Of a stretch of DNA of 64,000 nt, positions 25,944-34,396 are shown in pieces. Source of the stretch: Rhizobium laguerreae. Its GTDB lineage: Bacteria > Pseudomonadota > Alphaproteobacteria > Rhizobiales > Rhizobiaceae. The notes under the pieces were generated by a model, which saw only the letters and a list, made by a program, of their open reading frames with translations, had not been told where the DNA came from and did not search any database. Position numbers and translations under genes: made by a program. Numbering within the stretch: the stretch's first letter is position 1; every line of letters starts with the position of its first letter. The stretch is from assembly GCF_002008165.1 (NCBI RefSeq), contig NZ_MRDM01000029.1, forward strand, positions 124,001 through 188,000, given 5' to 3'.

Positions 25944-27481
25944 CCGAGATTCTCGAGCAGCTATCAGGACGCACGGTGATCGTCGGCAGCGGCCTTGCCG
26001 GGTTGATGACCGCGCTGACAATGGCGCCAGAACCTTCCGTCATCGTCACCCGCGCGGCCCTTGGCGCGGAGACGTCGAGCGCCTGGGCGCAGGGAGGCAT
26101 TGCCGCCAGCGTCGGTGCCGACGATAGCGCGACGCTACATCTTGCCGATACGCTTGCGGCCGGCGACGGGCTCTGCGATCCGGCCATTGCCGCCGGCATC
26201 ATCGCCGAGTCCCCGGCGGCGATCGCCGCGCTGGAACAAGCCGGCGTCCGTTTCGACCGGAATGCCGCGGGCGACCTGTCGCTCGGGCTGGAGGCTGCGC
26301 ATAATCGCCGCCGCATCGTCCATGCCGAAGGCGACGGCTCGGGTGCGGCTATCATCGCCGCGCTGATCGAGGCGGTGATGAAAACACCAGCTATATCGGT
26401 GCTCGAAGGTTTCGAGGCACGGCGGATTGTGATGGACGGCGAGCAGGTCGCCGGCCTGCTCTGCGCGACCGCGAATGGCGCCGTCATTCTGCCGACATCA
26501 AGGGTGGTGCTCGCCACCGGCGGCGTCGGCGGACTTTACGACGCGACCACCAATCCGATGGGCAATTTCGGCCAGGGGATCGCGCTCGCAGCTAGGGCCG
26601 GTGCCGCGCTCGCCGATATGGAATTCGTCCAGTTCCATCCGACCGCACTCGATTCACGCCGCCGGCCGCTGGCGCTGATCAGCGAGGCGGTGCGCGGGGA
26701 GGGGGCTTTGCTCGTCAACGAACGAGGCGAGCGGTTCATGGTCCGCATATCAGGCGCCGAACTTGCACCGCGCGACGTGGTGGCGCGTGCCATCAGCGCC
26801 GAAATCGCCCGCGGCGGCAGGGTCTTCCTCGATGCCCGCGCTGCTCTCGGCAGCCGCTTTGCCGCTCGCTTTCCTGTCATCTCGAGCCTTTGCGGCGAGG
26901 CCGGCATAGATCCGGCGAAAGACCTCATTCCTGTGCGCCCGGCCGTTCACTATCACATGGGCGGCGTCGCCACGGATGCAAATGGCCGCAGCTCGGTTCC
27001 CGGTCTCTGGGTCGCCGGAGAGGCGGCCTCGACCGGCCTGCACGGCGCAAACCGGCTTGCCAGCAATTCGCTGCTGGAAGCGGCTGTCATGGGCATGCGG
27101 GCGGCACGCGACATTTCAGGCATGCCGGCGAGTGGTGCCGGCACCATCTCCGCCGGGAGTCTCCCGGCGCCGGCCGATGCGTCATTCGTGCGGCCGATCG
27201 TCTCGCGCCATCTCGGCGTGCTGCGCAATGCCGGCGCCATTCATGGCGCGATCGCCGCACTGCTGCCGCTTGCCGAAGGCAACGGCCCTGCCGCCGATCC
27301 GGCTATCGTCGCGCTGCTGATCGCCGTCTTTGCCAGCCTGCGGATGGAATCGCGCGGTGCCCATGCCCGCACCGACTTTCCGCTGAAGCTCGCCAACGCC
27401 AACCGGCGCCAGATGTGCCTTTCGGATGCTCTGGAGATCGCCCGCGCGACACCGCCCTATGCCCTTGCAAGGAGTGCCTGA
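25940..27481 (+). CDS. nadB: L-aspartate oxidase, NadB
   Basis: A 513-residue FAD enzyme that oxidises L-aspartate to iminoaspartate for NadA. The FAD loop is TVIVGSGLAGLMTALTM, followed by ETSSAWAQGGIAAS, HNRRRIVHAEGDGSGAAI, EFVQFHPTAL, YHMGGVATDANGRSSVPGLWVAGEAASTGLHGANRLASNSLLEA (key parts) and a helical C-terminal domain. The start is ATG 25940, overlapping the nadA stop (ATGA). The longer open frame to the left overlaps nadA and is not real coding. Confidence 0.95.
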   Translation: MTEILEQLSGRTVIVGSGLAGLMTALTMAPEPSVIVTRAALGAETSSAWAQGGIAASVGADDSATLHLADTLAAGDGLCDPAIAAGIIAESPAAIAALEQAGVRFDRNAAGDLSLGLEAAHNRRRIVHAEGDGSGAAIIAALIEAVMKTPAISVLEGFEARRIVMDGEQVAGLLCATANGAVILPTSRVVLATGGVGGLYDATTNPMGNFGQGIALAARAGAALADMEFVQFHPTALDSRRRPLALISEAVRGEGALLVNERGERFMVRISGAELAPRDVVARAISAEIARGGRVFLDARAALGSRFAARFPVISSLCGEAGIDPAKDLIPVRPAVHYHMGGVATDANGRSSVPGLWVAGEAASTGLHGANRLASNSLLEAAVMGMRAARDISGMPASGAGTISAGSLPAPADASFVRPIVSRHLGVLRNAGAIHGAIAALLPLAEGNGPAADPAIVALLIAVFASLRMESRGAHARTDFPLKLANANRRQMCLSDALEIARATPPYALARSA

Positions 27482-27482
27482 G

Positions 27483-28382
27483 ATGAGCCTCGTTCCCCTT
27501 CCGCGCCTGATCGTCGAGCCGCTGGTGCGGGCGGCCCTTCTCGAAGATCTGGGTCTTGCCGGTGATATCACCTCGGCCTCCGTCATCCCTCGCGATCACC
27601 GTTCGACGGTGGTGATGGCGGCCCGTCAGCCGGGCGTGATCGCCGGTCTCGATGCCGCCGAACTCGCCTTCACCCTCGTCGATCCGGAGATCGTCATGCG
27701 CCGTCATCTCCAGGACGGCGACGCGGTCAAGCCTGGCGACGTGATCGCCACCATCGAAGGCCCGTCGCGCGGCCTGCTGAGCGCCGAGCGCACCGCGCTG
27801 AATTTCCTCGGCCATCTCTCAGGTATTGCAACTGTGACGGCAGGGATCGCCGCCGCCATTCGCAGCACCAAGGCATCAGTTGCCTGCACGCGCAAAACGA
27901 CGCCGGGGCTGAGGGCGCTGGAAAAATATGCCGTGCAGGCCGGCGGCGGCATGAACCACCGTTTCGCGCTTTATGACGCGGTCCTGATCAAGGATAATCA
28001 TGTCGCCATCGCCGGCGGCGTCGCTGAAGCGATCCGCCGGGCGCGGGCCGGCGTCGGCCATATGGTGAAGATCGAGGTCGAAGTGGATACCCTCGATCAG
28101 CTGCGCGAAGCGATGGAGACCGGCGTCGACGCCGTGCTGCTCGACAACATGACGCCCGATCAGCTGCGCGAAGCCGTCGCCATCGTCGCCAGCCGGGCCA
28201 TCACCGAAGCGTCCGGCCGCGTCACGCCGACAACGGCCGCCGCAATCGCCGCTTCCGGTGTCGACCTCATCTCCGTCGGCTGGCTGACGCACAGCGCGCC
28301 GGTGCTGGATATCGGGCTTGATTTCGTCGAGGCCGCGGCCGCAACGGAGATTAGCCCGAAACGGATTGCACACGTTCTGTAA
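27483..28382 (+). CDS. nadC: Nicotinate-nucleotide pyrophosphorylase (carboxylating), NadC
   Basis: A 299-residue enzyme that converts quinolinate and PRPP to nicotinate mononucleotide, the third step of de novo NAD synthesis. The motifs are ALLEDLGLAGDITS, ERTALNFLGHLSGIAT, CTRKTTPGLRALEKYAVQAGGG, HRFALYDAVLIKDNH, KIEVEVDTLDQ, LLDNMTPDQLREAV and VDLISVGWLTHSAPVLDIGLDF. ATG 27483 directly follows the nadB stop; AAGGAG lies within the nadB end. It completes the nadABC operon. Confidence 0.95.
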   Translation: MSLVPLPRLIVEPLVRAALLEDLGLAGDITSASVIPRDHRSTVVMAARQPGVIAGLDAAELAFTLVDPEIVMRRHLQDGDAVKPGDVIATIEGPSRGLLSAERTALNFLGHLSGIATVTAGIAAAIRSTKASVACTRKTTPGLRALEKYAVQAGGGMNHRFALYDAVLIKDNHVAIAGGVAEAIRRARAGVGHMVKIEVEVDTLDQLREAMETGVDAVLLDNMTPDQLREAVAIVASRAITEASGRVTPTTAAAIAASGVDLISVGWLTHSAPVLDIGLDFVEAAAATEISPKRIAHVL

Positions 28383-28625
28383 TCCCTCAGAGTCCGCCCG
28401 ACAATTCATGAAGCGCGGGCAAATGCGTCTGACGAGGGTCCATGATGAATGCGGCGCAAAGGAAGGCTTTGGCGGAGTTGATGGTCACTTCCGGGTCTTT
28501 CCTAAGCACGCGGTCGGGCTGATCCAGCGAAGAAGCGCTCCGCGTCGGTGAACTGCGTCTGCAACGAAAGGAACCTTTGAAACGGCGAGGGGTTATGCGC
28601 CACATCACTGCTGGAGACATGGCCA

Positions 28626-29486
28626 ATGTACATCGTTGTTGGCGGGACGGGCCGCGTCGGCTCCGCCGTGGCGCAGACGCTGCTAGACGAAGGCGAAGCC
28701 GTCACGGTCGTCACTCGAAATTCTGACAAAGCCGGTGCATGGCGACAGCGCGGCGCGGAGGTCGCCGTCGTCGACGTCCACGACGTGACGTCGCTGCGTG
28801 AGGTGTTCGGTTATGGGAAGCGGGCCTTCTTACTAAACCCGAACGCTGACATATCGAGCGATACGGATCGGGAGGAACGCGAGACTGTGCGCTGCCTGCT
28901 CGAGGCGATCGAAGGATCTGGACTGGAGAAGGTGGTGGCGGAATCAACCATGGGAGCGCAACCGGGCGAGAAATGCGGCGATCTCAACGTCCTTTACGAA
29001 CTGGAAGTGGGCCTAAGGAACCAGCCGATTCCTGCCAGTGTCATCCGCGCAGCCTACTACTATAGTAACTGGGATACGATGATGGGAGCCGTCACGAAGG
29101 ACGGGGTGCTAGCGACCATGCTCCCTGCAGACCTCTCGCTCCCAATGGTCGCGCCGGAGGATCTAGGAAAGGTGGCGGCGCGGCTTCTGCAGGAGCCGAT
29201 CGAACCGATCGGCATACACCACGTCGAGGGGCCGAAACGGTACTCCCCCAACGATGTCGCCGCAGCCTTCGCCGCCGCCCTCGGCCGGGCCGTTCGCGTC
29301 GACGTGATCCCGCGCGAAAACTGGGAAGACGTATTCCGCAGTTTGGGCTTCTCCGACGCGGCGGCTCACTCATATGCAAGGATGACGGCTCTCACCGTCG
29401 ATGGTCCCGAATATCCCGAGGATCCAATTCGAGGATTGATCTCGCTCCAGACCTATATAGGTAAGCTTGTTCGCAACCCATCCTGA
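28626..29486 (+). CDS. NmrA-like NAD(P)-binding reductase
   Basis: A 286-residue atypical short-chain dehydrogenase of the NmrA/HSCARG type. The dinucleotide loop is YIVVGGTGRVGSAVAQTLL, with ASVIRAAYYYSNWD and LPMVAPEDLGKVAARLL in later strands. It lacks the YxxxK catalytic pair of classical SDRs, so a redox-sensing or quinone-reductase-like role is possible. Its codon use (several CTA, TTA and AGT-type codons) looks less GC-biased than that of its neighbours, which may indicate recent transfer. The 243-base gap before it holds no gene I can support. Confidence 0.75.
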   Translation: MYIVVGGTGRVGSAVAQTLLDEGEAVTVVTRNSDKAGAWRQRGAEVAVVDVHDVTSLREVFGYGKRAFLLNPNADISSDTDREERETVRCLLEAIEGSGLEKVVAESTMGAQPGEKCGDLNVLYELEVGLRNQPIPASVIRAAYYYSNWDTMMGAVTKDGVLATMLPADLSLPMVAPEDLGKVAARLLQEPIEPIGIHHVEGPKRYSPNDVAAAFAAALGRAVRVDVIPRENWEDVFRSLGFSDAAAHSYARMTALTVDGPEYPEDPIRGLISLQTYIGKLVRNPS

Positions 29487-29766
29487 CGCGTCCCACTCGA
29501 CCCCATTCTCGACGGGCTCTCAGGCTTATTTCACGGCGTAAATAACCTGCCCCACAGAACGCAACCGGCACCTGTCAAAGTGTTGGCCAAGCATTTCCTG
29601 CCTAAGCGGCACGCGAAAATGCAATTATTCGATGAAAATTCTTCTTTTTAAAGCAAAACCGCTATGCGTCGGGCTCTTATGGCTCTAACATGTTTTTGAT
29701 TGGCCGGTGCGCTTGCGCGCCTTGGCTTTCAGGGGTGAGAACCGAGATGCAACGGACATCCGGCAG

Positions 29767-31698
29767 ATGCTGACGAACAGGCTATGCCTGCTCGGAAGAC
29801 CGCGATTGCTGGCGGCGGGGAAGGAACTCCCCTTGCCGGAGAAGTCTTATTTTCTCCTCGCCATGCTCGCCGCCGAACCCAATTTCGAACTCGACCGCGA
29901 AACCGTCAGGCGGCAGCTCTGGCAATCGGAGCTGCCGGAAAAGCGGGCCGGAAGCCTGCGCCAGCTGCTGGCACGCATCGAACAGAGCATTCCCGCCGGC
30001 CTTCCACCGCTGCTTGCCGCGACCCGAACCCATATCGGCCTTGCCGATGGCTGGGAAGTCGACGTTCATATCCTGAAACAGAAAGGGCCGCTCGCGCCCG
30101 AAGACGGCGACCTGCTGAACGGCGAATTGCTCGAAGGCGTCAAATCGCCGACGCAGGGCGCCGAGGACTGGCTGACCTTTGAGCGCCAACGGGTCGACGA
30201 GTTGCGCTCCGCCCATCTCGCCCGGCTGGTCGAGACATCGGAAGACAGATCGGATGAAGATCAGGTCACGCTTGCCAGGCGCCTGCTGGAACTCGATTCT
30301 GCCAGTGAGACGGCCTATCGCGCCTTGATGCGCACCTATGTCAGGATGAACGATCCGGCAGCGGCGCGTCAGGCCTATCTGAAGTGTAAGAGCCAGCTAA
30401 AAGACGACTTCGACACCGAGCCGGAAGAAAGCACCACCGCTCTTGCCCGCGAACTGAACCTGGTGCCGGCAGCACAGGCGACGTCGGGACATCCTCAGTC
30501 GGCGCCTAACCTTTCCGTCGGTCCGCTTGGTCAGCCGCGTATCATCATCCTGCCGCCAGAAAGCATCTTCACCGACCCGCTGATGGAGCGCGTCGGCAGG
30601 GCCCTTCTCGAAGACGTCACCATCGGCCTCAGCCAGCAGCGCGGCTTCAAGGTGATCGCGGCGCATACGAGCCTGGAAATCCTCAGCCGTTCGATCGATC
30701 CGTCGCGTGCCGTGCCCGGTCCGCTCGACCTCAGCTTCGACTATGCGGTCTACGTCACCATCCAGGGCCGCGACGAGGATGTCTATGCGACCTGCCGGCT
30801 GACGCGGACGACGACTTCGGAGGTGATCTGGGCCATCGAACTGCCGCTGGTCATGCAGAAGATCAGCGAATCCTTCGCGCATCTGACGCGGCGGATCGTC
30901 TCCTCGCTCGCCGACACGATCGAGCGCCACGAACTGGCGATACCGATCGGTGAGGCGCCGCCGTCCGCCTACCGTCTCTACCTGGAAGGCAAGCGGCTGA
31001 TTGCCCAGACAGACCTGCAGCATCTGCGCCAGGCGCGCAAATGGTTCAAATCCTCGCTCAATCGTTATGAACATTTCTCCGCCGCCCATGCCGGCATGTC
31101 GCGCGCGCTCGGCATGGAATGGCTGATCCGCGGCATGCGGGACAAGGAACTGCTCGACGAGGCGAACGGTGCTGCCCGGCAGGCGCAGCAGTCCGACCCG
31201 AACAGCGGCCGGGCCTACCGCGAACTCGGCTTCGTGGCGCTTTATCGGCGCCGCTTCGACGAAAGCCTGGAATATTTTCAGCAAGCCCAGGATCTCAATC
31301 CCAATGATGCCGACATCCTGGCCGACTATGCCGACGCGCTATGCCACTATGGCGACTTCGACAGAGCGCTGGAGCTGAACAAGGCTGCCTTCAGGCTCAA
31401 TCCCCTGCCGCCAGACTATTACTACTGGAATCTCGGCGGCATTCACTTCGACCGCGAAGAATACGAAAAGACGATCGAGGCGCTTGAGCCAGTGAGATCC
31501 AAGCAGGCAACGGCCCGCTTGCTCGCCGCCGCTCATGCCATGGCAGGCAACGTGAAGAAGGCCCACACATACGCCAAGGTCGTTTTGGAAAATTTCCCGG
31601 ATTTCCGCAGCGAGGATATCCGCCATTTCGTTCCTGATCGCGATTCTCGCTATACGGAATCGCTGATTCACGGCCTGCATCTGGCCGGACTTCCCTGA
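29767..31698 (+). CDS. SARP-like (BTAD) transcriptional regulator with TPR repeats
   Basis: About 643 residues. The N terminus is an OmpR/SARP-type winged helix (LTNRLCLLGRPRLLAAGKELPLPEKSYFLLAML...: roughly residues 1-95), followed by a bacterial transcriptional activator (BTAD) helical domain (about 100-230). A TolB-like alpha/beta segment (IIILPPESIFTDPLMERVG...GFKVIAAHTS) and C-terminal TPR repeats (SGRAYRELGFVALYRRRFDESLEYFQQAQDLNPNDADILADYADA...) complete it. ATG 29767 is preferred; GTG 29707 would add 20 residues. It has no receiver or transmembrane domain. It lies 105 bases upstream of the precursor peptide and YcaO genes and is the likely activator of that locus. Confidence 0.8.
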   Translation: MLTNRLCLLGRPRLLAAGKELPLPEKSYFLLAMLAAEPNFELDRETVRRQLWQSELPEKRAGSLRQLLARIEQSIPAGLPPLLAATRTHIGLADGWEVDVHILKQKGPLAPEDGDLLNGELLEGVKSPTQGAEDWLTFERQRVDELRSAHLARLVETSEDRSDEDQVTLARRLLELDSASETAYRALMRTYVRMNDPAAARQAYLKCKSQLKDDFDTEPEESTTALARELNLVPAAQATSGHPQSAPNLSVGPLGQPRIIILPPESIFTDPLMERVGRALLEDVTIGLSQQRGFKVIAAHTSLEILSRSIDPSRAVPGPLDLSFDYAVYVTIQGRDEDVYATCRLTRTTTSEVIWAIELPLVMQKISESFAHLTRRIVSSLADTIERHELAIPIGEAPPSAYRLYLEGKRLIAQTDLQHLRQARKWFKSSLNRYEHFSAAHAGMSRALGMEWLIRGMRDKELLDEANGAARQAQQSDPNSGRAYRELGFVALYRRRFDESLEYFQQAQDLNPNDADILADYADALCHYGDFDRALELNKAAFRLNPLPPDYYYWNLGGIHFDREEYEKTIEALEPVRSKQATARLLAAAHAMAGNVKKAHTYAKVVLENFPDFRSEDIRHFVPDRDSRYTESLIHGLHLAGLP

Positions 31699-31717
31699 TC
31701 CGTCGCCTTTTAAATAA

Positions 31718-31743
31718 GCCTGTAACGCTTAAGTGACGCAGGC
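31718..31743 (+). promoter_or_regulatory. Imperfect palindrome upstream of the precursor peptide gene
   Basis: GCCTG (31718-31722) and CAGGC (31739-31743) flank an imperfectly symmetric centre around CTTAAG. It lies between the regulator and the peptide gene, about 60 bases before the peptide start, and could be an operator or a weak transcript-end hairpin. The evidence is symmetry and position only. Confidence 0.3.
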
Positions 31744-31803
31744 AATGTTCCTCTCCGATGGTTAACGGCGGCCTCCCGCTGCCTTCCCTATCGGAGATGG
31801 AAA

Positions 31804-31947
31804 ATGAAAACCAATGTTGAAACCAATGCCGCAATTCTTTCCCAGCCGCGTTTCTCGGCTGCAGCCAAGGCCGCGATGAAGCAGGACGAGCTCAACATCG
31901 CTCCAAACGGTCTCGAGAACCTCACACATGCACTGAAGTTCCGCTAA
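31804..31947 (+). CDS. Candidate RiPP precursor peptide (47 residues)
   Basis: A short open frame with a good ribosome site (CGGAG, 31793-31797) directly before the YcaO gene, with 13 bases between stop and next start. The peptide begins MKTNVETNAAIL, has an Ala/Lys-rich probable leader helix (RFSAAAKAAMKQDEL, residues 16-30) and ends LENLTHALKFR. It contains no Cys and only one Thr in its last 17 residues, so it is a poor substrate for azole formation but a possible one for backbone thioamidation by YcaO-TfuA. The KAA helix followed by an Ile-X-X-X-Gly segment loosely recalls the trifolitoxin precursor TfxA as I remember it. There is no signal peptide. The cleavage site is unknown. Confidence 0.65.
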   Translation: MKTNVETNAAILSQPRFSAAAKAAMKQDELNIAPNGLENLTHALKFR

Positions 31948-31960
31948 GGAACAGATCGGC

Positions 31961-33223
31961 ATGTCCGCTTTCACCGACCTTGAAACGCTTGCCGGTGACC
32001 TTAAACGATCATCGGCCGGCGTCAGCGACTACCATGACCGCGCCGTCACGCCGGCTCAGACATTGGCGGCCATCAGGCCGCATCTGCGCGAATTCGGCAT
32101 TACGCGCGTCGGTCTGCTGACCGCACTCGACGTTCTGAACATCCCCGTCGCCTTCGCAACGAGGCCGAACAGCCATACGCTGTCGGTCTTTCAGGGCAAA
32201 GGTATCGACAACGATGCCGCCATGGCCTCGGCGGCGATGGAGGCGGTCGAGACGCGGATCGCCGAAATTGCCCCCGCCGACCTGACGCTGGCGACGGTCG
32301 AGAGCATGCGGGCGGAGCGTGCCGCGATGATCGATCTCGACAATGTCGCACGCTGCGCGCCCGACGAAATCGGCAGCAGTCCTATTCCGTGGTGCTCCGG
32401 GCTCGACATTCTTTCCGGCAGCAGCGTCTTCGTGCCCTGGTGGCTCATCGGTCTCGACCATCGCGGCGAGAGGCCGCCGGGCTTCGAGCAGTCGAGCGAT
32501 GGGCTTGCCTCCGGCAACACGCCGTCCGAAGCGGTCCTGCATGGGCTTTGCGAGCTGGTGGAGCGCGACGCCTGGGCCTTGACCCAGCTGAAATCGCCCG
32601 AGCGCCTGAAGGAGAGCCGCATCGACCCCGCCTCCTTCGGCGATGCGGTCATCGACGTCATGACCGACCGGATCACCCGCGCCGGCATGAAATTGCTGCT
32701 GCTCGACATGACGACGGATATCGGCGTCCCCGCTTTTCTGGCCGTCATCATGCCAGGCAATCTTTCCGACCGTGTCGACGCGCGCTGGTCACATGTCTGC
32801 GGTGGCTGCGGCTGCCACCCCGATCACGTGCGCGCCGCGCTGCGTGCCATCACCGAAGCGGCGCAGAGCCGGCTGACCGCGATTGCCGGCAGCCGCGACG
32901 ATTTCTCGCCGCGTATCTATCAGCGGCTCGACAAGAGTGCGGCGATGCAACAGGTGGTCGAACTCTGCGAGGACAGCGCCCGGATGCGCTCGTTCCAGGC
33001 CCGCGATCGCCGCCCGGCGACGATCCAGGACACCATTGGCCATATTGCCGACCGGCTGGCGGCGACCGGCATCGAGCAGATCGTCGTCGTGCCGTTTCCG
33101 CACCCGGCCCTGCCGGTGTCCGTCGTCCGGGTGATCGTGCCGGGGCTGGAGGTCGATATTTCAGGCCAATATATCCAGCTCGGCCTGCGCGCGGTCAATA
33201 CTATGAGAGGAGCCGAATCATGA
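31961..33223 (+). CDS. YcaO-domain protein (TfuA-associated)
   Basis: A 420-residue YcaO-family ATP-dependent peptide-modifying enzyme. The family ATP/Mg motifs are visible: GKGIDNDAAMASAAMEAVETR (Glu94, Glu97), GLCELVERDAW (Glu198, Glu201) and ALRAITEAAQSRLTAIAGSRDD (Glu299, Gln302, Arg304). A cysteine cluster CGGCGCH lies at residues 280-286. The C terminus lacks the PxPxP tail of azoline-forming YcaO proteins. The next gene encodes TfuA and overlaps by four bases (ATGA). YcaO-TfuA pairs install thioamides in known systems, and the likely substrate is the peptide encoded just upstream. AAGGAA precedes the ATG. Confidence 0.9.
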   Translation: MSAFTDLETLAGDLKRSSAGVSDYHDRAVTPAQTLAAIRPHLREFGITRVGLLTALDVLNIPVAFATRPNSHTLSVFQGKGIDNDAAMASAAMEAVETRIAEIAPADLTLATVESMRAERAAMIDLDNVARCAPDEIGSSPIPWCSGLDILSGSSVFVPWWLIGLDHRGERPPGFEQSSDGLASGNTPSEAVLHGLCELVERDAWALTQLKSPERLKESRIDPASFGDAVIDVMTDRITRAGMKLLLLDMTTDIGVPAFLAVIMPGNLSDRVDARWSHVCGGCGCHPDHVRAALRAITEAAQSRLTAIAGSRDDFSPRIYQRLDKSAAMQQVVELCEDSARMRSFQARDRRPATIQDTIGHIADRLAATGIEQIVVVPFPHPALPVSVVRVIVPGLEVDISGQYIQLGLRAVNTMRGAES

Positions 33224-33963
33224 AGGTGCTGTTCGTCGGCCCGAGCCTTGGCAGCGATCTTGCCGCGGCAAGAGCCATGTCCCCCCGCATCGATTTCCGG
33301 CCGCCGGCCGCTGCCGGCGACATCCTGAAAGCCGTTCAGGACGGCGCCACCGCGATCGGCCTGGTCGACGGCTATTTCGGCGACCTGCCTTCGGTCTGGC
33401 ACAAGGAAATACTTTACGCACTCGAACATGATGTCGCCGTTGCCGGCGGCGCCAGCATGGGGGCGCTACGGGCAGCCGAATGCGCGCCCTTCGGCATGGT
33501 CGGGCTCGGCTCGATCTTCGAAGATTATGAGTCCGGGCGGCTACTCGACGACGAGGCCGTCGCGCTGGTGCATGCGCCGCAGGAGCTCGGCTGGCTACCG
33601 CTTTCCGTACCCTGGGTCGATTTCGAACCGACGATCGAGGCGCTTTACGCCAAAGGCGAAATCTCGCTCAGCGAGCGCAAGAAGCTGCTGCTTGCCGGCC
33701 GCTTCCTGCATTTCTCCGAGCGCACCTATGCCAAGGTGGCCGACGAGTGCCATTTCCGCAAGCCGCGCCGCGACCACATCCTCGCCGCCATCCGGGGGAA
33801 CCGTGTCGAGCGCAAGCGCGGCGACGCGTTACTGGTGCTGGAATGGCTGCGGCGGGACAAATTCCGCCCGGTCAACCGTGACTGGCGCTTTGCCGCGACC
33901 TCGCACTGGGAACTCCTGCACGCCGAAGTCACGCGCAATGCGGTTCCTGTAACGCTTGAATAA
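33220..33963 (+). CDS. TfuA-like protein
   Basis: A 247-residue TfuA-family protein, the partner of YcaO in trifolitoxin and thioamide systems. The characteristic blocks are KVLFVGPSLG at the N terminus, AIGLVDGYFGDLPSVWHKEILYALEHDVAV, the signature GGASMGALRAAECAPFGMVGLGSIFEDY, and a helical C-terminal half. It overlaps the YcaO stop by four bases, so the two are translated together. Known TfuA proteins are thought to help deliver sulfur to the YcaO active site. Confidence 0.9.
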   Translation: MKVLFVGPSLGSDLAAARAMSPRIDFRPPAAAGDILKAVQDGATAIGLVDGYFGDLPSVWHKEILYALEHDVAVAGGASMGALRAAECAPFGMVGLGSIFEDYESGRLLDDEAVALVHAPQELGWLPLSVPWVDFEPTIEALYAKGEISLSERKKLLLAGRFLHFSERTYAKVADECHFRKPRRDHILAAIRGNRVERKRGDALLVLEWLRRDKFRPVNRDWRFAATSHWELLHAEVTRNAVPVTLE

Positions 33964-34029
33964 CGGTCGCGGCGGAAGATGAAGTCATGATGGAATCGTA
34001 GGGTTCCACGACCAAAGAGGGCGGGAACA

Positions 34030-34296
34030 ATGTTTGAACAACACCACGAAGGTACCGGCAGCGAATACGCAAGGATCTTCCGGCTGCTGTCGGCAGCCAA
34101 GGAGGAGGCTGAAAAGCTTCAGCTGCGCAATCTGATGCACCTGACGAACATGGCGCTGCTGCAGGTCGTCATCGATTGGGACGGCATAGATCCCGACAGG
34201 GAGCTTGACGTCAATCTCGAAAAGCTGGTTGGCAGCAAAGCCAAGATCGCAATGAAGGATGCCAGCGAGAATCTAATCCTGATCGATCGCCATTGA
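34030..34296 (+). CDS. Small helical protein next to the YcaO-TfuA genes
   Basis: I do not recognise this 88-residue protein. It begins MFEQHHEGTGSEYARIFRLL, is predicted mostly helical (SAAKEEAEKLQLRNLMHLTNMALLQVVIDW), and has no Cys, signal peptide or membrane segment. AGGGCGGGAACA precedes the ATG. It lies 66 bases after the TfuA stop in the same direction and could be the last gene of that operon, perhaps an accessory or immunity protein. Its last codons fall inside a 20-bp tandem repeat. Confidence 0.7.
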   Translation: MFEQHHEGTGSEYARIFRLLSAAKEEAEKLQLRNLMHLTNMALLQVVIDWDGIDPDRELDVNLEKLVGSKAKIAMKDASENLILIDRH

Positions 34297-34347
34297 TCTC
34301 GATCGATTGCTATTGATCCCGATCGATCGCCATTGATCCGATCGATC
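34281..34347. repeat. 20-bp tandem repeat, three copies plus a partial one
   Basis: Units at 34281-34300, 34301-34320 and 34321-34339 have the form GATCGATYGCYATTGATCYC, followed by a partial GATCGATCC. The first unit contains the stop codon of the small gene at 34030, and the rest are noncoding. Each unit is rich in GATC/ATCGAT, so the array could arise by slippage or could bind a protein. Convergent transcription from the XRE gene ends 50 bases to the right. Confidence 0.8.
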
Positions 34348-34396
34348 CTGGTTGACCCTCACGCGGTCCGTTGGGATCACGTGAAAGACAACCGGT

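Noticed and set aside
28383..28625. Short frames in the gap before the NmrA-like gene (for example 28443-28523)
   Set aside because: No ribosome site, no recognisable motif on either strand, and lengths expected by chance.
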